64,000 bases of DNA, taken from contig CP181259.1 in assembly GCA_047833645.1 (NCBI GenBank), positions 1,922,001 through 1,986,000 on the forward strand. Reading direction: 5' to 3'. The position numbers and the translations under genes were made by a program. The stretch comes from Pseudolactococcus sp041800635. Lineage in GTDB: Bacteria; Bacillota; Bacilli; Lactobacillales; Streptococcaceae. The notes under the pieces are model-generated. The model was not told the origin of the DNA. It was given only the letters and a program-made list of their open reading frames with translations, and did no database searches. This document shows, piece after piece, positions 8,298-17,228 of the stretch (position 1 is its first letter; each line of letters starts with the position of its first letter).

Positions 8298-10452
8298 GCA
8301 ACTCAGAATCGAAGGTTTCGGCAAACTTGTCAATCGGACCTATGATTTAGACGATTTCACGACTTTTTTAGGTGAAAATGAAGCAGGGAAATCGACCATT
8401 CTAGCCTTTATCAAGTACATGTTATTTGGCTTCGAAAATGCGACCACTTCCAATCAAGAGTTTAATCCTTTAAATTTTAAAACATATGGTGGGCAGATTT
8501 TTCTGACTCACAACAATAAATCAATCCGAATTGAACGTCTTAAAATTTTACGCAGTGGTAGACCAAGCTTTGTTTGCGAAATCAACGAGAGTAATCAAGT
8601 GACCATGCTTGATGAGTCGTCATGGCGTGACTTTATTAGACCGATTACGGCTAAGACCTTCTCTGAAATTTATTCCGTGACTCAAGAAAATCTGCAAATC
8701 TCTACGGTTAGGGATTATAATGCTGAACGGTTAGATGAGGAATGGCGGCTGTCTGCTACGACAGGTTCAGTGGCGCTATTTGATCAGATTCAAATCCTAT
8801 CTAAAGCAAGGGATGAGATTTTTACAACAACCCGGGCAGCTAAGAAACCGCTTAATCAGGTGCTATCTGACATCGCAGCAGTCCAAGTCGAGATTCAGGA
8901 AAAAACGACTGAAGAACAGGCTTTGTTACCTTTGATGACTGAAAATGATCGACTTCATGATGAGATAATTGCTCGACGTGAGGCTCAAGAAAACTTGGAT
9001 GCTGAGATTAACCAAATCAGACATCGACTCAGCTTTTTAGCAGAATATCAAGAATATGCAGAGCTGGAAAAGCAAGATTTAACTAATATTTTATCGGCTG
9101 ATGAGGCTGAAAATCTACGTCGTAAGCACGCGCTACATGAAAAATACACTCAGGAAATTAGTGTCTTAAGTCAAAAAATCGCTGAAAATGCCATCGCCTT
9201 GGAAAAATTAGCCACACCGAAAAATCAATTCTTACAAGCGCCTAAAACGATTGATTTATTGAAGCGGTTAAAAGCAGACTATCCACAAGCAATTGCTGCC
9301 GAACAGCGCATTGATGAGCTTAAATTTACAAAAAATTATCTCATTTTAGCCGTCATCAGTCTTATTTTTATGAGTATCAGCTTCACTTTCAGTCCTATTC
9401 TCGCAATCGTCTTTTTGGTGATTAGTGCTGGTCTAGGTTTATGGCAAGTTAAAACCAGTCGTCAGGATCGGGAAAAATTAGATGAGAATCAAGTTGTGCT
9501 ATCACATTTTGATGATAAGCTGGCTTATTTTAAAGATTGGCTTCCTTCTGAAAGTCAAGATGTTGTTGGAAAAGTTGCTGATCTGACCCAACTTGACGAA
9601 GAAGCTCAAGCCTTACATTTGATACTGAGTCGTTACGATCAGGTGGCAGATACTGCGAAATTAAGTGGCCTACAAGCATTGGATGAGGCAATTTTTGCTG
9701 AACTTCCAGATATTGATACAGCACCGAAATTGTTAGAACAATGGGAACAGCAATCACGTGATTTAGTGCGCTTAACGCGTTTGAAAGAACAGTTATCGGG
9801 CATTATTGATCTGACCAAACCTTTTAATGGAAATGTAGAGCAACAGATGTTAAATCAAAAAACGTCTGAAAAGATTCAAAAGTCAGATGAATTGAATCGT
9901 TTAATTGATAGACATTCTAAAAACACAGCTATCATTAACCAACAAAAAACAGATACGACACTTGCAACGTTAGCTGCTAAATTAGCTCGGAAAAAAGAAG
10001 TGCTTCGTGATTATCTGATAGACTTTGCAACAAAAACAACTGAAATTGCTTTGACTGAGCAAGTTATGGCAGACTTATCATCTGAAACTCTCCCTGATAT
10101 TTTAAACCGTGCAAGTGGGATGTTAGCCATCTTGACTGATAAGGCTTGGCAAGAAATTTATCTGGATAAAGAGATTTTATGGGTCAAAAATGCACAAGGT
10201 CAAAGTTTAAGACTGATTGATTTATCAACTGGTACACGAGACCAGCTTCAGTTGGCACTAAGATTAGCCTTTATTCAGTCTAAAAATTTAGATTTCCCAA
10301 TTTTCTTAGATGATAACTTCTTAAGGTTTGATCAAAAACGTAGACTTAATTTTTCAAATATGCTAGCTGAGATTGCTAAGGAACGACAAGTAATTTTGTT
10401 AACGAGTGATCAAAATTTGGTACCTGAAACGAAAGGAACGATTAAACTATGA
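8287..10452 (+). CDS. yhaN: YhaN-like SMC/Rad50-type ATPase
   Basis: This 721-residue AAA ATPase has an N-terminal P-loop GENEAGKST at residues 29-37 and a C-terminal Walker B FPIFLDDNFLRFD near residue 670, preceded by DLSTGTRDQLQLAL, a Rad50-like signature. The centre is coiled coil, interrupted near residues 350-390 by hydrophobic segments (ILAVISLIFMSIS, ILAIVFLVISAGLGLW) that could be one or two membrane helices. It is shorter than typical Bacillus YhaN, mainly in the coiled coils. The start overlaps yhaO by 11 bp and the stop overlaps yhaM by 4 bp, so the three proteins are translationally coupled. Confidence 0.8.
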   Translation: MKIKQLRIEGFGKLVNRTYDLDDFTTFLGENEAGKSTILAFIKYMLFGFENATTSNQEFNPLNFKTYGGQIFLTHNNKSIRIERLKILRSGRPSFVCEINESNQVTMLDESSWRDFIRPITAKTFSEIYSVTQENLQISTVRDYNAERLDEEWRLSATTGSVALFDQIQILSKARDEIFTTTRAAKKPLNQVLSDIAAVQVEIQEKTTEEQALLPLMTENDRLHDEIIARREAQENLDAEINQIRHRLSFLAEYQEYAELEKQDLTNILSADEAENLRRKHALHEKYTQEISVLSQKIAENAIALEKLATPKNQFLQAPKTIDLLKRLKADYPQAIAAEQRIDELKFTKNYLILAVISLIFMSISFTFSPILAIVFLVISAGLGLWQVKTSRQDREKLDENQVVLSHFDDKLAYFKDWLPSESQDVVGKVADLTQLDEEAQALHLILSRYDQVADTAKLSGLQALDEAIFAELPDIDTAPKLLEQWEQQSRDLVRLTRLKEQLSGIIDLTKPFNGNVEQQMLNQKTSEKIQKSDELNRLIDRHSKNTAIINQQKTDTTLATLAAKLARKKEVLRDYLIDFATKTTEIALTEQVMADLSSETLPDILNRASGMLAILTDKAWQEIYLDKEILWVKNAQGQSLRLIDLSTGTRDQLQLALRLAFIQSKNLDFPIFLDDNFLRFDQKRRLNFSNMLAEIAKERQVILLTSDQNLVPETKGTIKL

Positions 10453-11399
10453 CACAGCTCAAAGATTTACAGGTTGGTGATGCTTTTGAAGGCTTGTATT
10501 TGATTAAACAAGCTGATTTGCGTCAAACACGGGCGGGAAAGCCATTTTTGGCCATGATTTTCCAAGATAGAACGGGTCAGATTGGTGGTAATCTATGGGA
10601 TGCTGATGATCACATGGTTGAAACCTTTACTAAAGGGAAAGTCGTCTATATGCGTGCGGTGAAAGAACTTTATCAAGGATCACCACAAGTCAACAAAATC
10701 TTTTTACGTTTGCCTGAAAATACTGAACCCAATAACCCAAAAGATTTTAAGCCAAAATCACCGGTTAATGAACAGGAATTACGGGATTACATCTCCAAAA
10801 CTATTTTTAAGATTGAGAATGCGACTTGGAATCGCATCGTTCGTCATATTTTCAAGAAATATGATAAAGAATTTTTCGAGTATCCAGCTGCTAAAACCAA
10901 TCATCATGCATTTGAGGGAGGTTTGAGTTTTCATACGGCAACTATGGCGCAGCTTGCTGAAAAAATCTGTGAAGTTTATCCTGTTTTAAACGAAAGTTTG
11001 ATGTTAGCTGGTATTCTATTGCACGATATGGCTAAAGTCATTGAGTTTTCAGGTGCTGAAAATACGACCTATACTTTAAAAGGAAATTTAATTGGGCATA
11101 TTGTCTTAATCGATGAAGAGGTCTCAGAAGCAATACGCGAACTGGAAATTGATAACGATAAAGAAGACGTGACCATTTTGCGGCATGTGCTCTTAGCTCA
11201 TCATGGCCTGCAAGAGTATGGAAGTCCAGTTAGACCGCAAATTATGGAAGCAGAAGTCATTCATCAAATCGATATGATGGATGCTAGCATTATGATGATG
11301 CAGACAGCGCTTAATCAGATTGTTCCAGGGGAGATGACACCACGTATTTTTCCATTGGATAATCGTAATTTCTATAAAGCCGACTGGAAATCAAATTAA
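10449..11399 (+). CDS. yhaM: 3'-5' exoribonuclease YhaM family
   Basis: This 316-residue protein combines an N-terminal OB fold (residues 1-90) with a C-terminal HD domain. HD-domain metal residues are visible in HHAFEGGLSFHT, LAGILLHDMAK (HD near residue 192) and LAHHG. This is the architecture of YhaM/Cbf1, a Mn-dependent 3'-5' exonuclease acting on RNA and single-stranded DNA. It is the third gene of the yhaONM operon, with an ATGA-type overlap with yhaN. A bidirectional terminator separates it from the convergent TetR gene. Confidence 0.92.
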   Translation: MTQLKDLQVGDAFEGLYLIKQADLRQTRAGKPFLAMIFQDRTGQIGGNLWDADDHMVETFTKGKVVYMRAVKELYQGSPQVNKIFLRLPENTEPNNPKDFKPKSPVNEQELRDYISKTIFKIENATWNRIVRHIFKKYDKEFFEYPAAKTNHHAFEGGLSFHTATMAQLAEKICEVYPVLNESLMLAGILLHDMAKVIEFSGAENTTYTLKGNLIGHIVLIDEEVSEAIRELEIDNDKEDVTILRHVLLAHHGLQEYGSPVRPQIMEAEVIHQIDMMDASIMMMQTALNQIVPGEMTPRIFPLDNRNFYKADWKSN

Positions 11400-11409
11400 T
11401 TATGACATT

Positions 11410-11444
11410 AAAAAAACCTTCAAATGTAAGATTTGAAGGTTTTT
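11410..11444. terminator. Bidirectional terminator between yhaM and the TetR gene
   Basis: Stem AAAACCTTCAAAT / ATTTGAAGGTTTT with a 5-nt loop has A-run and T-run on either side, so it serves both convergent genes. Confidence 0.9.
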
Positions 11445-11461
11445 GATTGCTCTGAGTTTGC

Positions 11462-12028
11462 TTAAGATTTAGCAATTTCCATCTTAAGAACATCATTTAT
11501 CGCATCCTTTAGGAAGGAAATGATTTCAAACTGGCTGGGATGAATTGTGTTACTTGCGATAAGATTAGCAAAACCAGTTGAGACAACCCATGTACCAGTC
11601 AAGAGAGAATTGATTTTTGTTTCTGGTAGTTTAGAATAGGTCGGATCATCTTTGATGAGTGTCCGGAAAATATTGTAAGAAAATTCATTGACGGAGTGAT
11701 TATCTTCGCCGTGTTTTTCCAAATAAATGGTTCTAAATAGTTTTGGATTCTGACAAGCAAAGTTAATATAATTGAGACAGAGGTTAATAATTGGATCATC
11801 ATGTGTTTTTTTATTAAAAACCTCGTTTTGGAGCTTATAGTAAATCTGAGAGAATAGCTCGCGTTTGAGCGCTGCCATATTTTCGAATTCAGCATAAAGT
11901 GGTTGAGTTGAGATGTTCATATATTTAGATAGCCCGCGAGCAGTCAGTTCGTTAGGGCTTTTCTCGATGATAAACTGCTCAGCTGCACGTAAAATGTCTT
12001 CTTTAAAGATAGTCTTATTTCTAGCCAT
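11462..12028 (-). CDS. TetR-family transcriptional regulator
   Basis: This 188-residue protein has an N-terminal TetR helix-turn-helix: ILRAAEQFIIEKSPNELTAR followed by GLSKYMNIS and QPLYAEFENMAAL, with the recognition helix around residues 35-50. The C-terminal half is a helical ligand/dimerisation domain without a recognisable subfamily. The next gene upstream is transcribed divergently and encodes a GalM-like epimerase, but nothing shows that the regulator acts on it. A TATAAT on the minus strand (12056-12061) and a GAAAGG-like site before the ATG support the start. Confidence 0.85.
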   Translation of the reverse strand: MARNKTIFKEDILRAAEQFIIEKSPNELTARGLSKYMNISTQPLYAEFENMAALKRELFSQIYYKLQNEVFNKKTHDDPIINLCLNYINFACQNPKLFRTIYLEKHGEDNHSVNEFSYNIFRTLIKDDPTYSKLPETKINSLLTGTWVVSTGFANLIASNTIHPSQFEIISFLKDAINDVLKMEIAKS

Positions 12029-12055
12029 GTAATTTCACCTTTCTTAGTTATTTAT

Positions 12056-12061
12056 TATATA
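12056..12061 (-). promoter_or_regulatory. -10 element of the TetR gene
   Basis: TATAAT is read on the minus strand, 28 bp before the ATG. Upstream sequence contains CTTGTAA at sub-optimal spacing (15 bp) for a -35. Confidence 0.45.
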
Positions 12062-12106
12062 ATATAAAAGCTCAATTTACAAGTAATATGATAATTATAA
12101 TCATGG

Positions 12107-12112
12107 TATAAT
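12107..12112 (+). promoter_or_regulatory. Extended -10 promoter of the GalM-like gene
   Basis: TGG-TATAAT lies on the plus strand, divergent from the TetR promoter with only about 45 bp between the two -10 elements. The roughly 120-nt leader contains a small perfect hairpin CTAGG-TTGAT-CCTAG at 12201-12215 just before the ribosome binding site. Confidence 0.55.
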
Positions 12113-12235
12113 GGAAGAAGGCAAGTTTAATCGCTCAAAAGGCCATCCATTACTGAGGAAGTGAGCATCTTTAGAACGGTTGAAACGCGTCAACGAATCC
12201 CTAGGTTGATCCTAGAAAAGCGAAAAGGAGTCAAG

Positions 12236-13108
12236 ATGACAACGACAAAACTTTCAAATGATGTATTAAGCATCGAAATTCAGGATTTTGGTGCCGAATT
12301 ACACTCGATCAAAAAAGATGATGTGGAATACCTCTGGCAAGGCGACCCTGATTTTTGGGCACGTCAAGCCCCAGTACTGTTCCCGATTGTAGGTAAATTG
12401 AAAAATGGGAGCTACACCTATGATAACGAAACCTTTAAATTAGGTGGTCATGGTTTTGCCCGCGATCAAGTCTTTAAGTTACTTGAAAGCGAAGCAGATG
12501 AAGCTATATTCGAACTGAGAACCAGCAGAGAAACACGCGCTGTTTATCCTTTTGATTTTCGACTCCGAATCACCTACAAGTTAATCGGGAATCAGTTGAC
12601 GGTGAAATGGGAAGTCAAAAATCTTGATGATCAGGAGATGTACTTTGGTATTGGCGCCCATCCCGCTTTTAATGTTCCGTTGGAAAATGGAACATTTGAA
12701 GATTATCGTTTAACCATCAGTCCAGCAAAGTCTCGACAATATATTCCGCTCAATCCAGCAACTGGTGTTCTAGATTTATCTCAAAAACATGCTGTGGATC
12801 AAAATGACTTTACTTTGACACGGGAACTCTTCAAGGATGATGCCCTAGTTTTTGAAACACCTGAAGCAACGGAAGTTTGCTTATCTAGTACAGTCAATGA
12901 CCGCTCAGTCAAAATTTCATGGGAAGATATGCCTTTTGTCGGTTTATGGAGTCCATACCCTGCTGAAGCACCCTTTGTTTGTATCGAGCCATGGTGTGGT
13001 ATCGCAGATGACCAAAATACAGATGGTGATTTAACAACCAAGTTTGGTATCAACACCCTCGCCCACGGTAAAAAATTCAAAGCAAGCTACACCATTACAA
13101 TCAACTAG
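12236..13108 (+). CDS. Aldose 1-epimerase family protein (LacX-like)
   Basis: This 290-residue protein is of the GalM-like galactose mutarotase fold, closest in character to the LacX branch. Motifs include AELHSIKKDDVEYLWQG, PVLFPIVGKLKNGSYTY, GHGFARDQVF and IGAHPAFNVPL (catalytic His region). A GTG further upstream at 12161 keeps the frame open, but the ATG at 12236 is preferred because AAAAGGAG sits 6-9 bp before it and family members begin here (MTTTKLSND). The likely role is anomerisation of a hexose or hexose phosphate; the substrate is not known. A phosphohexomutase gene follows after 36 bp, suggesting one operon. Confidence 0.85.
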   Translation: MTTTKLSNDVLSIEIQDFGAELHSIKKDDVEYLWQGDPDFWARQAPVLFPIVGKLKNGSYTYDNETFKLGGHGFARDQVFKLLESEADEAIFELRTSRETRAVYPFDFRLRITYKLIGNQLTVKWEVKNLDDQEMYFGIGAHPAFNVPLENGTFEDYRLTISPAKSRQYIPLNPATGVLDLSQKHAVDQNDFTLTRELFKDDALVFETPEATEVCLSSTVNDRSVKISWEDMPFVGLWSPYPAEAPFVCIEPWCGIADDQNTDGDLTTKFGINTLAHGKKFKASYTITIN

Positions 13109-13144
13109 CTTAACGTTTAGTGACGTTTAAATAAGGGAGTAAAT

Positions 13145-14662
13145 ATGCGGATTACAGACTTACAAAATGGTTCAGACATTCGAGGTATTGCGATTGCGAC
13201 GCCGGAAGATACCATCACCTTAACACCAGAAGTTGCTCAAGCAGTTGGCCGTGGTCTAGTGAATTGGCTTGTTGCTGAAAAGCAGTTGGGGCCCCAACTT
13301 GAACAAGAAAAACTGACCGTTGCCGTGGGCCAAGACAGCCGCTTATCCGGAGACGCCCTCAAAGCAGCCTTGATAGCAGGTATCACATCACAAGGAGCAC
13401 ATGTCATTGATACAGCCCTATCAACGACACCTGCCATGTTCAAGGCAACCCAGTTTCCTGATTTTGATTGTGATGCAGCGGTCATGCTCACAGCCAGTCA
13501 CCTACCTTACTATTTTAATGGCATTAAAATTTTCAGCCGTGATGGCGGTGCGGAACATGAAGACATTCACTATGTCTTGACGCATACGGACAATAACGCA
13601 CAGACAAATTCAGGCCACGTGTCCCAAAAAGACTTACTCACACCTTATGCGCAAGATCTGGTCAATCAGATTATCAAAGGAACAGGTCTCGCAGATCCAC
13701 AACCTCTCACAGGCTATCACATCATTGTTGATGCAGGCAATGGTGCAGGAGGCTATTTTGCTGAGAAAGTTTTGGCAGTCTTAGGCGCTGATACAAGCGG
13801 CAGTCAATTCTTGGAGCCTGATGGTCATTTTCCAAATCATATCCCGAATCCTGACAATCCAGAAGCCATGGCAAGTATCCGTCAAGCTGTTTTGGCACAT
13901 CAGGCGGATCTTGGTGTTATTTTTGATACAGACGTTGACCGTAGTGCAGTCGTCGATCAATTTGGCAATACCTTGAATCGTAATAACTTGATTGCTGTAC
14001 TGTCAAAAATTGTTTTGGACAAAACACCAAAAGCGACCATTGTAACCAATTCGCCGACGTCAACGCATCTGAAAAAGTTCATTACGCAACTTGGTGGTAA
14101 GCAAGTCCGCTATTTATGTGGTTATCGCAATGTCATCAACAAAGCCATCCAGCTCAACCAAGCAGGCATCGACACGCCACTCGCCATCGAAACAAGCGGA
14201 CACGCCGCTTTCAGGGAAAATGACTTTCTAGACGATGGTGCTTATGTCATTGCCAAGATTTTGATGCTCTTACCGCAACTAAAAGCAGACAACCGGCAAC
14301 TGAGCGACCTGATTGCAGACTTGCAACAGCCTGTCGAAACGCAAGAAATTCGTTTTAAAATCAACCTGGCCGATTATCGGCCTTATGGCGAACAGGTGAT
14401 TCAGGATCTCGAAGCATTTGTCACAGCAACAGCAGACTTTGACACTGACACGGATAATGAAGAGGGGATTCGGGTTAATCTGACAGGTGACTATGGTCAG
14501 GGGTGGTTCTTGCTTCGCATGAGCCTTCATGAACCCTTGCTTGTCTTACAGGTTGAAAATGATGTGCTTGGCAAAAATCATCTGGTCTTTGAAACTTTAG
14601 CAACCTTTTTCAATCAGTTCCAACCATTGGACAAATCTGCTTTGGCAAAGATGTTAAAGTAA
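13145..14662 (+). CDS. Phosphoglucomutase/phosphomannomutase family enzyme
   Basis: This 505-residue alpha-D-phosphohexomutase has the phosphoserine loop TASHLP near residues 116-121, the metal loop DTDVDR at about 261-266, and the sugar-binding loop ETSGHAAFREN followed by the C-terminal phosphate-binding segment (NEEGIRVNL). It converts hexose 1-phosphate and 6-phosphate. Its N-terminus (SDIRGIAIATPEDT) resembles the branch often annotated as phosphomannomutase/phosphoglucomutase of plant-like type rather than PgcA or GlmM. It lies just downstream of the GalM-like gene with a GGGAG ribosome site, which fits a sugar interconversion operon. Substrate specificity is not determinable here. Confidence 0.88.
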   Translation: MRITDLQNGSDIRGIAIATPEDTITLTPEVAQAVGRGLVNWLVAEKQLGPQLEQEKLTVAVGQDSRLSGDALKAALIAGITSQGAHVIDTALSTTPAMFKATQFPDFDCDAAVMLTASHLPYYFNGIKIFSRDGGAEHEDIHYVLTHTDNNAQTNSGHVSQKDLLTPYAQDLVNQIIKGTGLADPQPLTGYHIIVDAGNGAGGYFAEKVLAVLGADTSGSQFLEPDGHFPNHIPNPDNPEAMASIRQAVLAHQADLGVIFDTDVDRSAVVDQFGNTLNRNNLIAVLSKIVLDKTPKATIVTNSPTSTHLKKFITQLGGKQVRYLCGYRNVINKAIQLNQAGIDTPLAIETSGHAAFRENDFLDDGAYVIAKILMLLPQLKADNRQLSDLIADLQQPVETQEIRFKINLADYRPYGEQVIQDLEAFVTATADFDTDTDNEEGIRVNLTGDYGQGWFLLRMSLHEPLLVLQVENDVLGKNHLVFETLATFFNQFQPLDKSALAKMLK

Positions 14663-14681
14663 ACTAGGCTAAATCGCGTAG

Positions 14682-14723
14682 ACATTTAAAAATTGGATGT
14701 TGGTCATTTAAAAATTTTATGAC
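14682..14723 (+). promoter_or_regulatory. Tandem dyad before the sulfur amino acid operon (candidate operator)
   Basis: Two units share CATTTAAAAATT, starting at 14683 and 14705, exactly 22 bp apart (two helical turns). Each core is flanked by inverted bases: ACAT...ATGT (14682-14700) and GTCAT...ATGAC (14703-14723). The layout looks like paired binding sites for a dimeric regulator of the downstream genes. Confidence 0.5.
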
Positions 14724-14790
14724 TAGGATCCATTTTTTGCATCTCAAACGTGCTAAAATAATAGCAACTATAGATAAGATGAGGTGAAAG

Positions 14791-15900
14791 ATGACCAAGC
14801 AAACTGAACACAAGACACCAAAAATGGATACGATTTTATCTCATATCGGGATCAATCAAGATGAAGCAACGGGATCTTTGATCTCGCCCATTCACATCTC
14901 AACGACTTACCAGCATCCTGAGTTTGGTAAGTCGACAGGTTTTGATTATACACGTACGAAAAACCCAACGCGCGCCAATTTGGAAGAAGCTTTGGCAGCG
15001 ATTGAAGCGGGAAAGTTTGCGATTGCGACAAGTTCAGGCATGGCAGCGATCGTGTTGGCGCTAGAAATCTTCCCTGTTGGCTCGAAAATCGTCGCCTCAC
15101 GTGATTTATATGGCGGCTCTTTTCGTTGGTTTAACGACCAGCAAAAACGTGGGATTTTCGACTTCACTTATGTGGTGACGGAAGCCGATATGCTGGCTGC
15201 TATCACGCCAGAAACGGACATTGTCTACATCGAAACGCCGACTAACCCACTCATGATCGAAGTCGACATTGCCAAGGTCGCTGAAAAAGCACATGAGAAT
15301 GGCGCTAAAGTAATCGTTGATAATACTTTTTATACCCCAATTTATCAGCAACCATTAGTACTGGGTGCAGACATCGTTGTCCATTCAGCAACTAAGTACT
15401 TGGCAGGCCATAATGATGTCTTGGCGGGTACTGTGATTGTTAAGGAGCAGGACTTGTATGATCAACTGATCTATAACCTCAACACAACAGGTCCTGTGCT
15501 GTCACCTTTTGATAGTTTTCTGGTCATGCGGGGGTTGAAAACTCTGGCGCTACGGATGCGCCAAGCAACGGCTAATGCTAATCAAGTGGCTGATTTTCTA
15601 AGGCAGCACAAAGCTGTTAAAGAAGTGCTCTATACAGGATTGGGCGGGATGATCGCTTTTAAAGTTCAGGATCAAGCTAAAATTCCAGCCCTGATCAATA
15701 CTTTAGAGGTGATTACCTTTGCGGAAAGTCTTGGTGGTGTAGAATCTTTGATTACCTACCCGACGACACAGACCCATGCGGATATTCCAGCAGAAGTCAG
15801 AGCAAGCTATGGTTTGACAGATGACTTACTACGTTTGTCGATTGGTATTGAAGATGCGACTGATTTAATTGATGATTTGGCAAATGCCTTGAAAGTGTGA
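14791..15900 (+). CDS. Cystathionine gamma-synthase / beta-lyase family PLP enzyme
   Basis: This 369-residue Cys/Met metabolism PLP enzyme has the aldimine-forming Lys202 in HSATKYLAGH, phosphate-binding SSGMAAI, and YTRTKNPTR near the N-terminus. Families MetB (gamma-synthase), MetC (beta-lyase) and gamma-lyase share these motifs and cannot be separated with confidence by eye. The N-terminal GSLISPIHISTTY and the active-site context suggest the MetB/MetC branch. It is followed after 6 bp by a MalY/PatB-type beta-lyase, so the pair probably performs trans-sulfuration toward homocysteine. GAGGTG precedes the start. Confidence 0.85.
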   Translation: MTKQTEHKTPKMDTILSHIGINQDEATGSLISPIHISTTYQHPEFGKSTGFDYTRTKNPTRANLEEALAAIEAGKFAIATSSGMAAIVLALEIFPVGSKIVASRDLYGGSFRWFNDQQKRGIFDFTYVVTEADMLAAITPETDIVYIETPTNPLMIEVDIAKVAEKAHENGAKVIVDNTFYTPIYQQPLVLGADIVVHSATKYLAGHNDVLAGTVIVKEQDLYDQLIYNLNTTGPVLSPFDSFLVMRGLKTLALRMRQATANANQVADFLRQHKAVKEVLYTGLGGMIAFKVQDQAKIPALINTLEVITFAESLGGVESLITYPTTQTHADIPAEVRASYGLTDDLLRLSIGIEDATDLIDDLANALKV

Positions 15901-15906
15901 TAATAA

Positions 15907-17073
15907 ATGGCAACAACTTATAATTTTACAACAGCTCCAAAACGATTGGGTAATCACTCCATAAAATGGCAGGCCACTGAAAAAGATGCTGAGATTTTAC
16001 CGATGTGGATTGCTGATATGGATTTTGAAACTTTTCCCGAGATGACTGCAGCGATTGAAAAATTTGCGAGCTTTGGGGTTTACGGCTATGCCTATCCAGC
16101 AGATTCTCTTTTTGAGGCCATTGTGGCTTGGGAAAAAGAGCAGCACGGCTATACGATCCAAGCAGATGATATTACTTTGATAGAAGGTGTCGTACCGGCC
16201 TTATCTGTTAGTATCCAGGCGTTCACGCAGGAGGGTGATGCTATTCTCGTTAACACGCCACTCTACCCGCCTTTTACCCGTTCGATTAAGCTCAACAATC
16301 GCAAGGTCGTGACAAATTCGCTTGTTGAGCAGGACGGCCGCTTTACTCTTGACTTTGAGCAGTTGGAACAAGACATGATTGACAACGACGTCAAACTCTA
16401 TGCATTTTGTAGTCCGCATAATCCTGGTGGTCGTGTTTGGCGTAAGGAGGAGTTGGTGCGCGTGGCAGAACTCTGCCGTAAGCATCATGTCATCCTTGTG
16501 TCAGATGAAATCCATCAAGACTTAACCCTCTTTGGACATCAGCACCACAGTATCAATACTGTTGGTGATTACAGTGACTTTACGGTCATCCTAACTAGTG
16601 CTACGAAGACCTTTAATATCGCTGGCACGAAAAATGCCTTTGCCATTATCGAAAATCCGACCCTTAAAAAACAATTCAGAGACCGGCAACTGAGAAATAA
16701 CCAGCACGAGATTTCAACGCTTGGCTTGATTGCCACAGAAACAGCGTTGACCTATGGTCAACCATGGTTGCAGGAATTGAAGCAAGTATTGGCAGAAAAT
16801 ATCAACTACCTCATTGCTTATTTTGCTGAGCATGCACCCAAGATTAAAGTCATGAAACCAGAAGGCAGTTACCTAGTCTGGATTGACTTCAGTGCCTATG
16901 GCCTGTCTCATGATGCTTTGCAGAAACTCTTGCGTGACCAAGCTAAAGTCATCTTGAATGATGGCACAAGTTTTGGCATTGAAGGCAAAGGCCATGCCCG
17001 CTTTAATGTTGCAGCACCACTTGACCACGTTAAACTAGCAGTAGAACGCATTGCTGCTGTCTTGCCGCAATAA
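15907..17073 (+). CDS. MalY/PatB-type cystathionine beta-lyase (aminotransferase fold)
   Basis: This 388-residue fold-type I PLP protein has the catalytic Lys234 in SATKTFNIAGTKNA, LPMWIADMDFE at the N-terminus (the MalY/PatB signature), VSDEIHQDL for the PLP-binding Asp, and a C-terminal Arg region (GHARFNVAAP). Members split cystathionine to homocysteine, pyruvate and ammonia, and some have modulator roles. It starts 6 bp after the preceding PLP gene's stop, so the two are co-transcribed and functionally linked. Confidence 0.88.
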   Translation: MATTYNFTTAPKRLGNHSIKWQATEKDAEILPMWIADMDFETFPEMTAAIEKFASFGVYGYAYPADSLFEAIVAWEKEQHGYTIQADDITLIEGVVPALSVSIQAFTQEGDAILVNTPLYPPFTRSIKLNNRKVVTNSLVEQDGRFTLDFEQLEQDMIDNDVKLYAFCSPHNPGGRVWRKEELVRVAELCRKHHVILVSDEIHQDLTLFGHQHHSINTVGDYSDFTVILTSATKTFNIAGTKNAFAIIENPTLKKQFRDRQLRNNQHEISTLGLIATETALTYGQPWLQELKQVLAENINYLIAYFAEHAPKIKVMKPEGSYLVWIDFSAYGLSHDALQKLLRDQAKVILNDGTSFGIEGKGHARFNVAAPLDHVKLAVERIAAVLPQ

Positions 17074-17088
17074 AAAGATATAACAAGA

Positions 17089-17125
17089 AAGACAGCCTTG
17101 ATAATTTGTGATAGGTTGTTTTTCG
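17089..17125 (+). terminator. Imperfect terminator after the patB-like gene
   Basis: GACAGCCT pairs imperfectly with AGGTTGTT and is followed by T residues. It is weaker than the other terminators in this window. Confidence 0.45.
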
Positions 17126-17184
17126 TTTTGGTTTATAAGTATAAGGAATTAGAATTCGTCATGGTAAATAGCCAATTTTTTTGT

Positions 17185-17190
17185 TATAAT
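17185..17190 (+). promoter_or_regulatory. Extended -10 promoter of upp
   Basis: TGT-TATAAT predicts transcription start near 17197. That excludes the in-frame GTG at 17196 as a useful start and supports the ATG at 17229. Confidence 0.6.
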
Positions 17191-17228
17191 GTTTAGTGAA
17201 GAAAATATCAGAAAGTTGGTTTATTAAA

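Noticed and set aside
17196..17228. GTG start giving an 11-residue longer Upp
   Set aside because: It coincides with the predicted transcription start, and family members begin MGKF.
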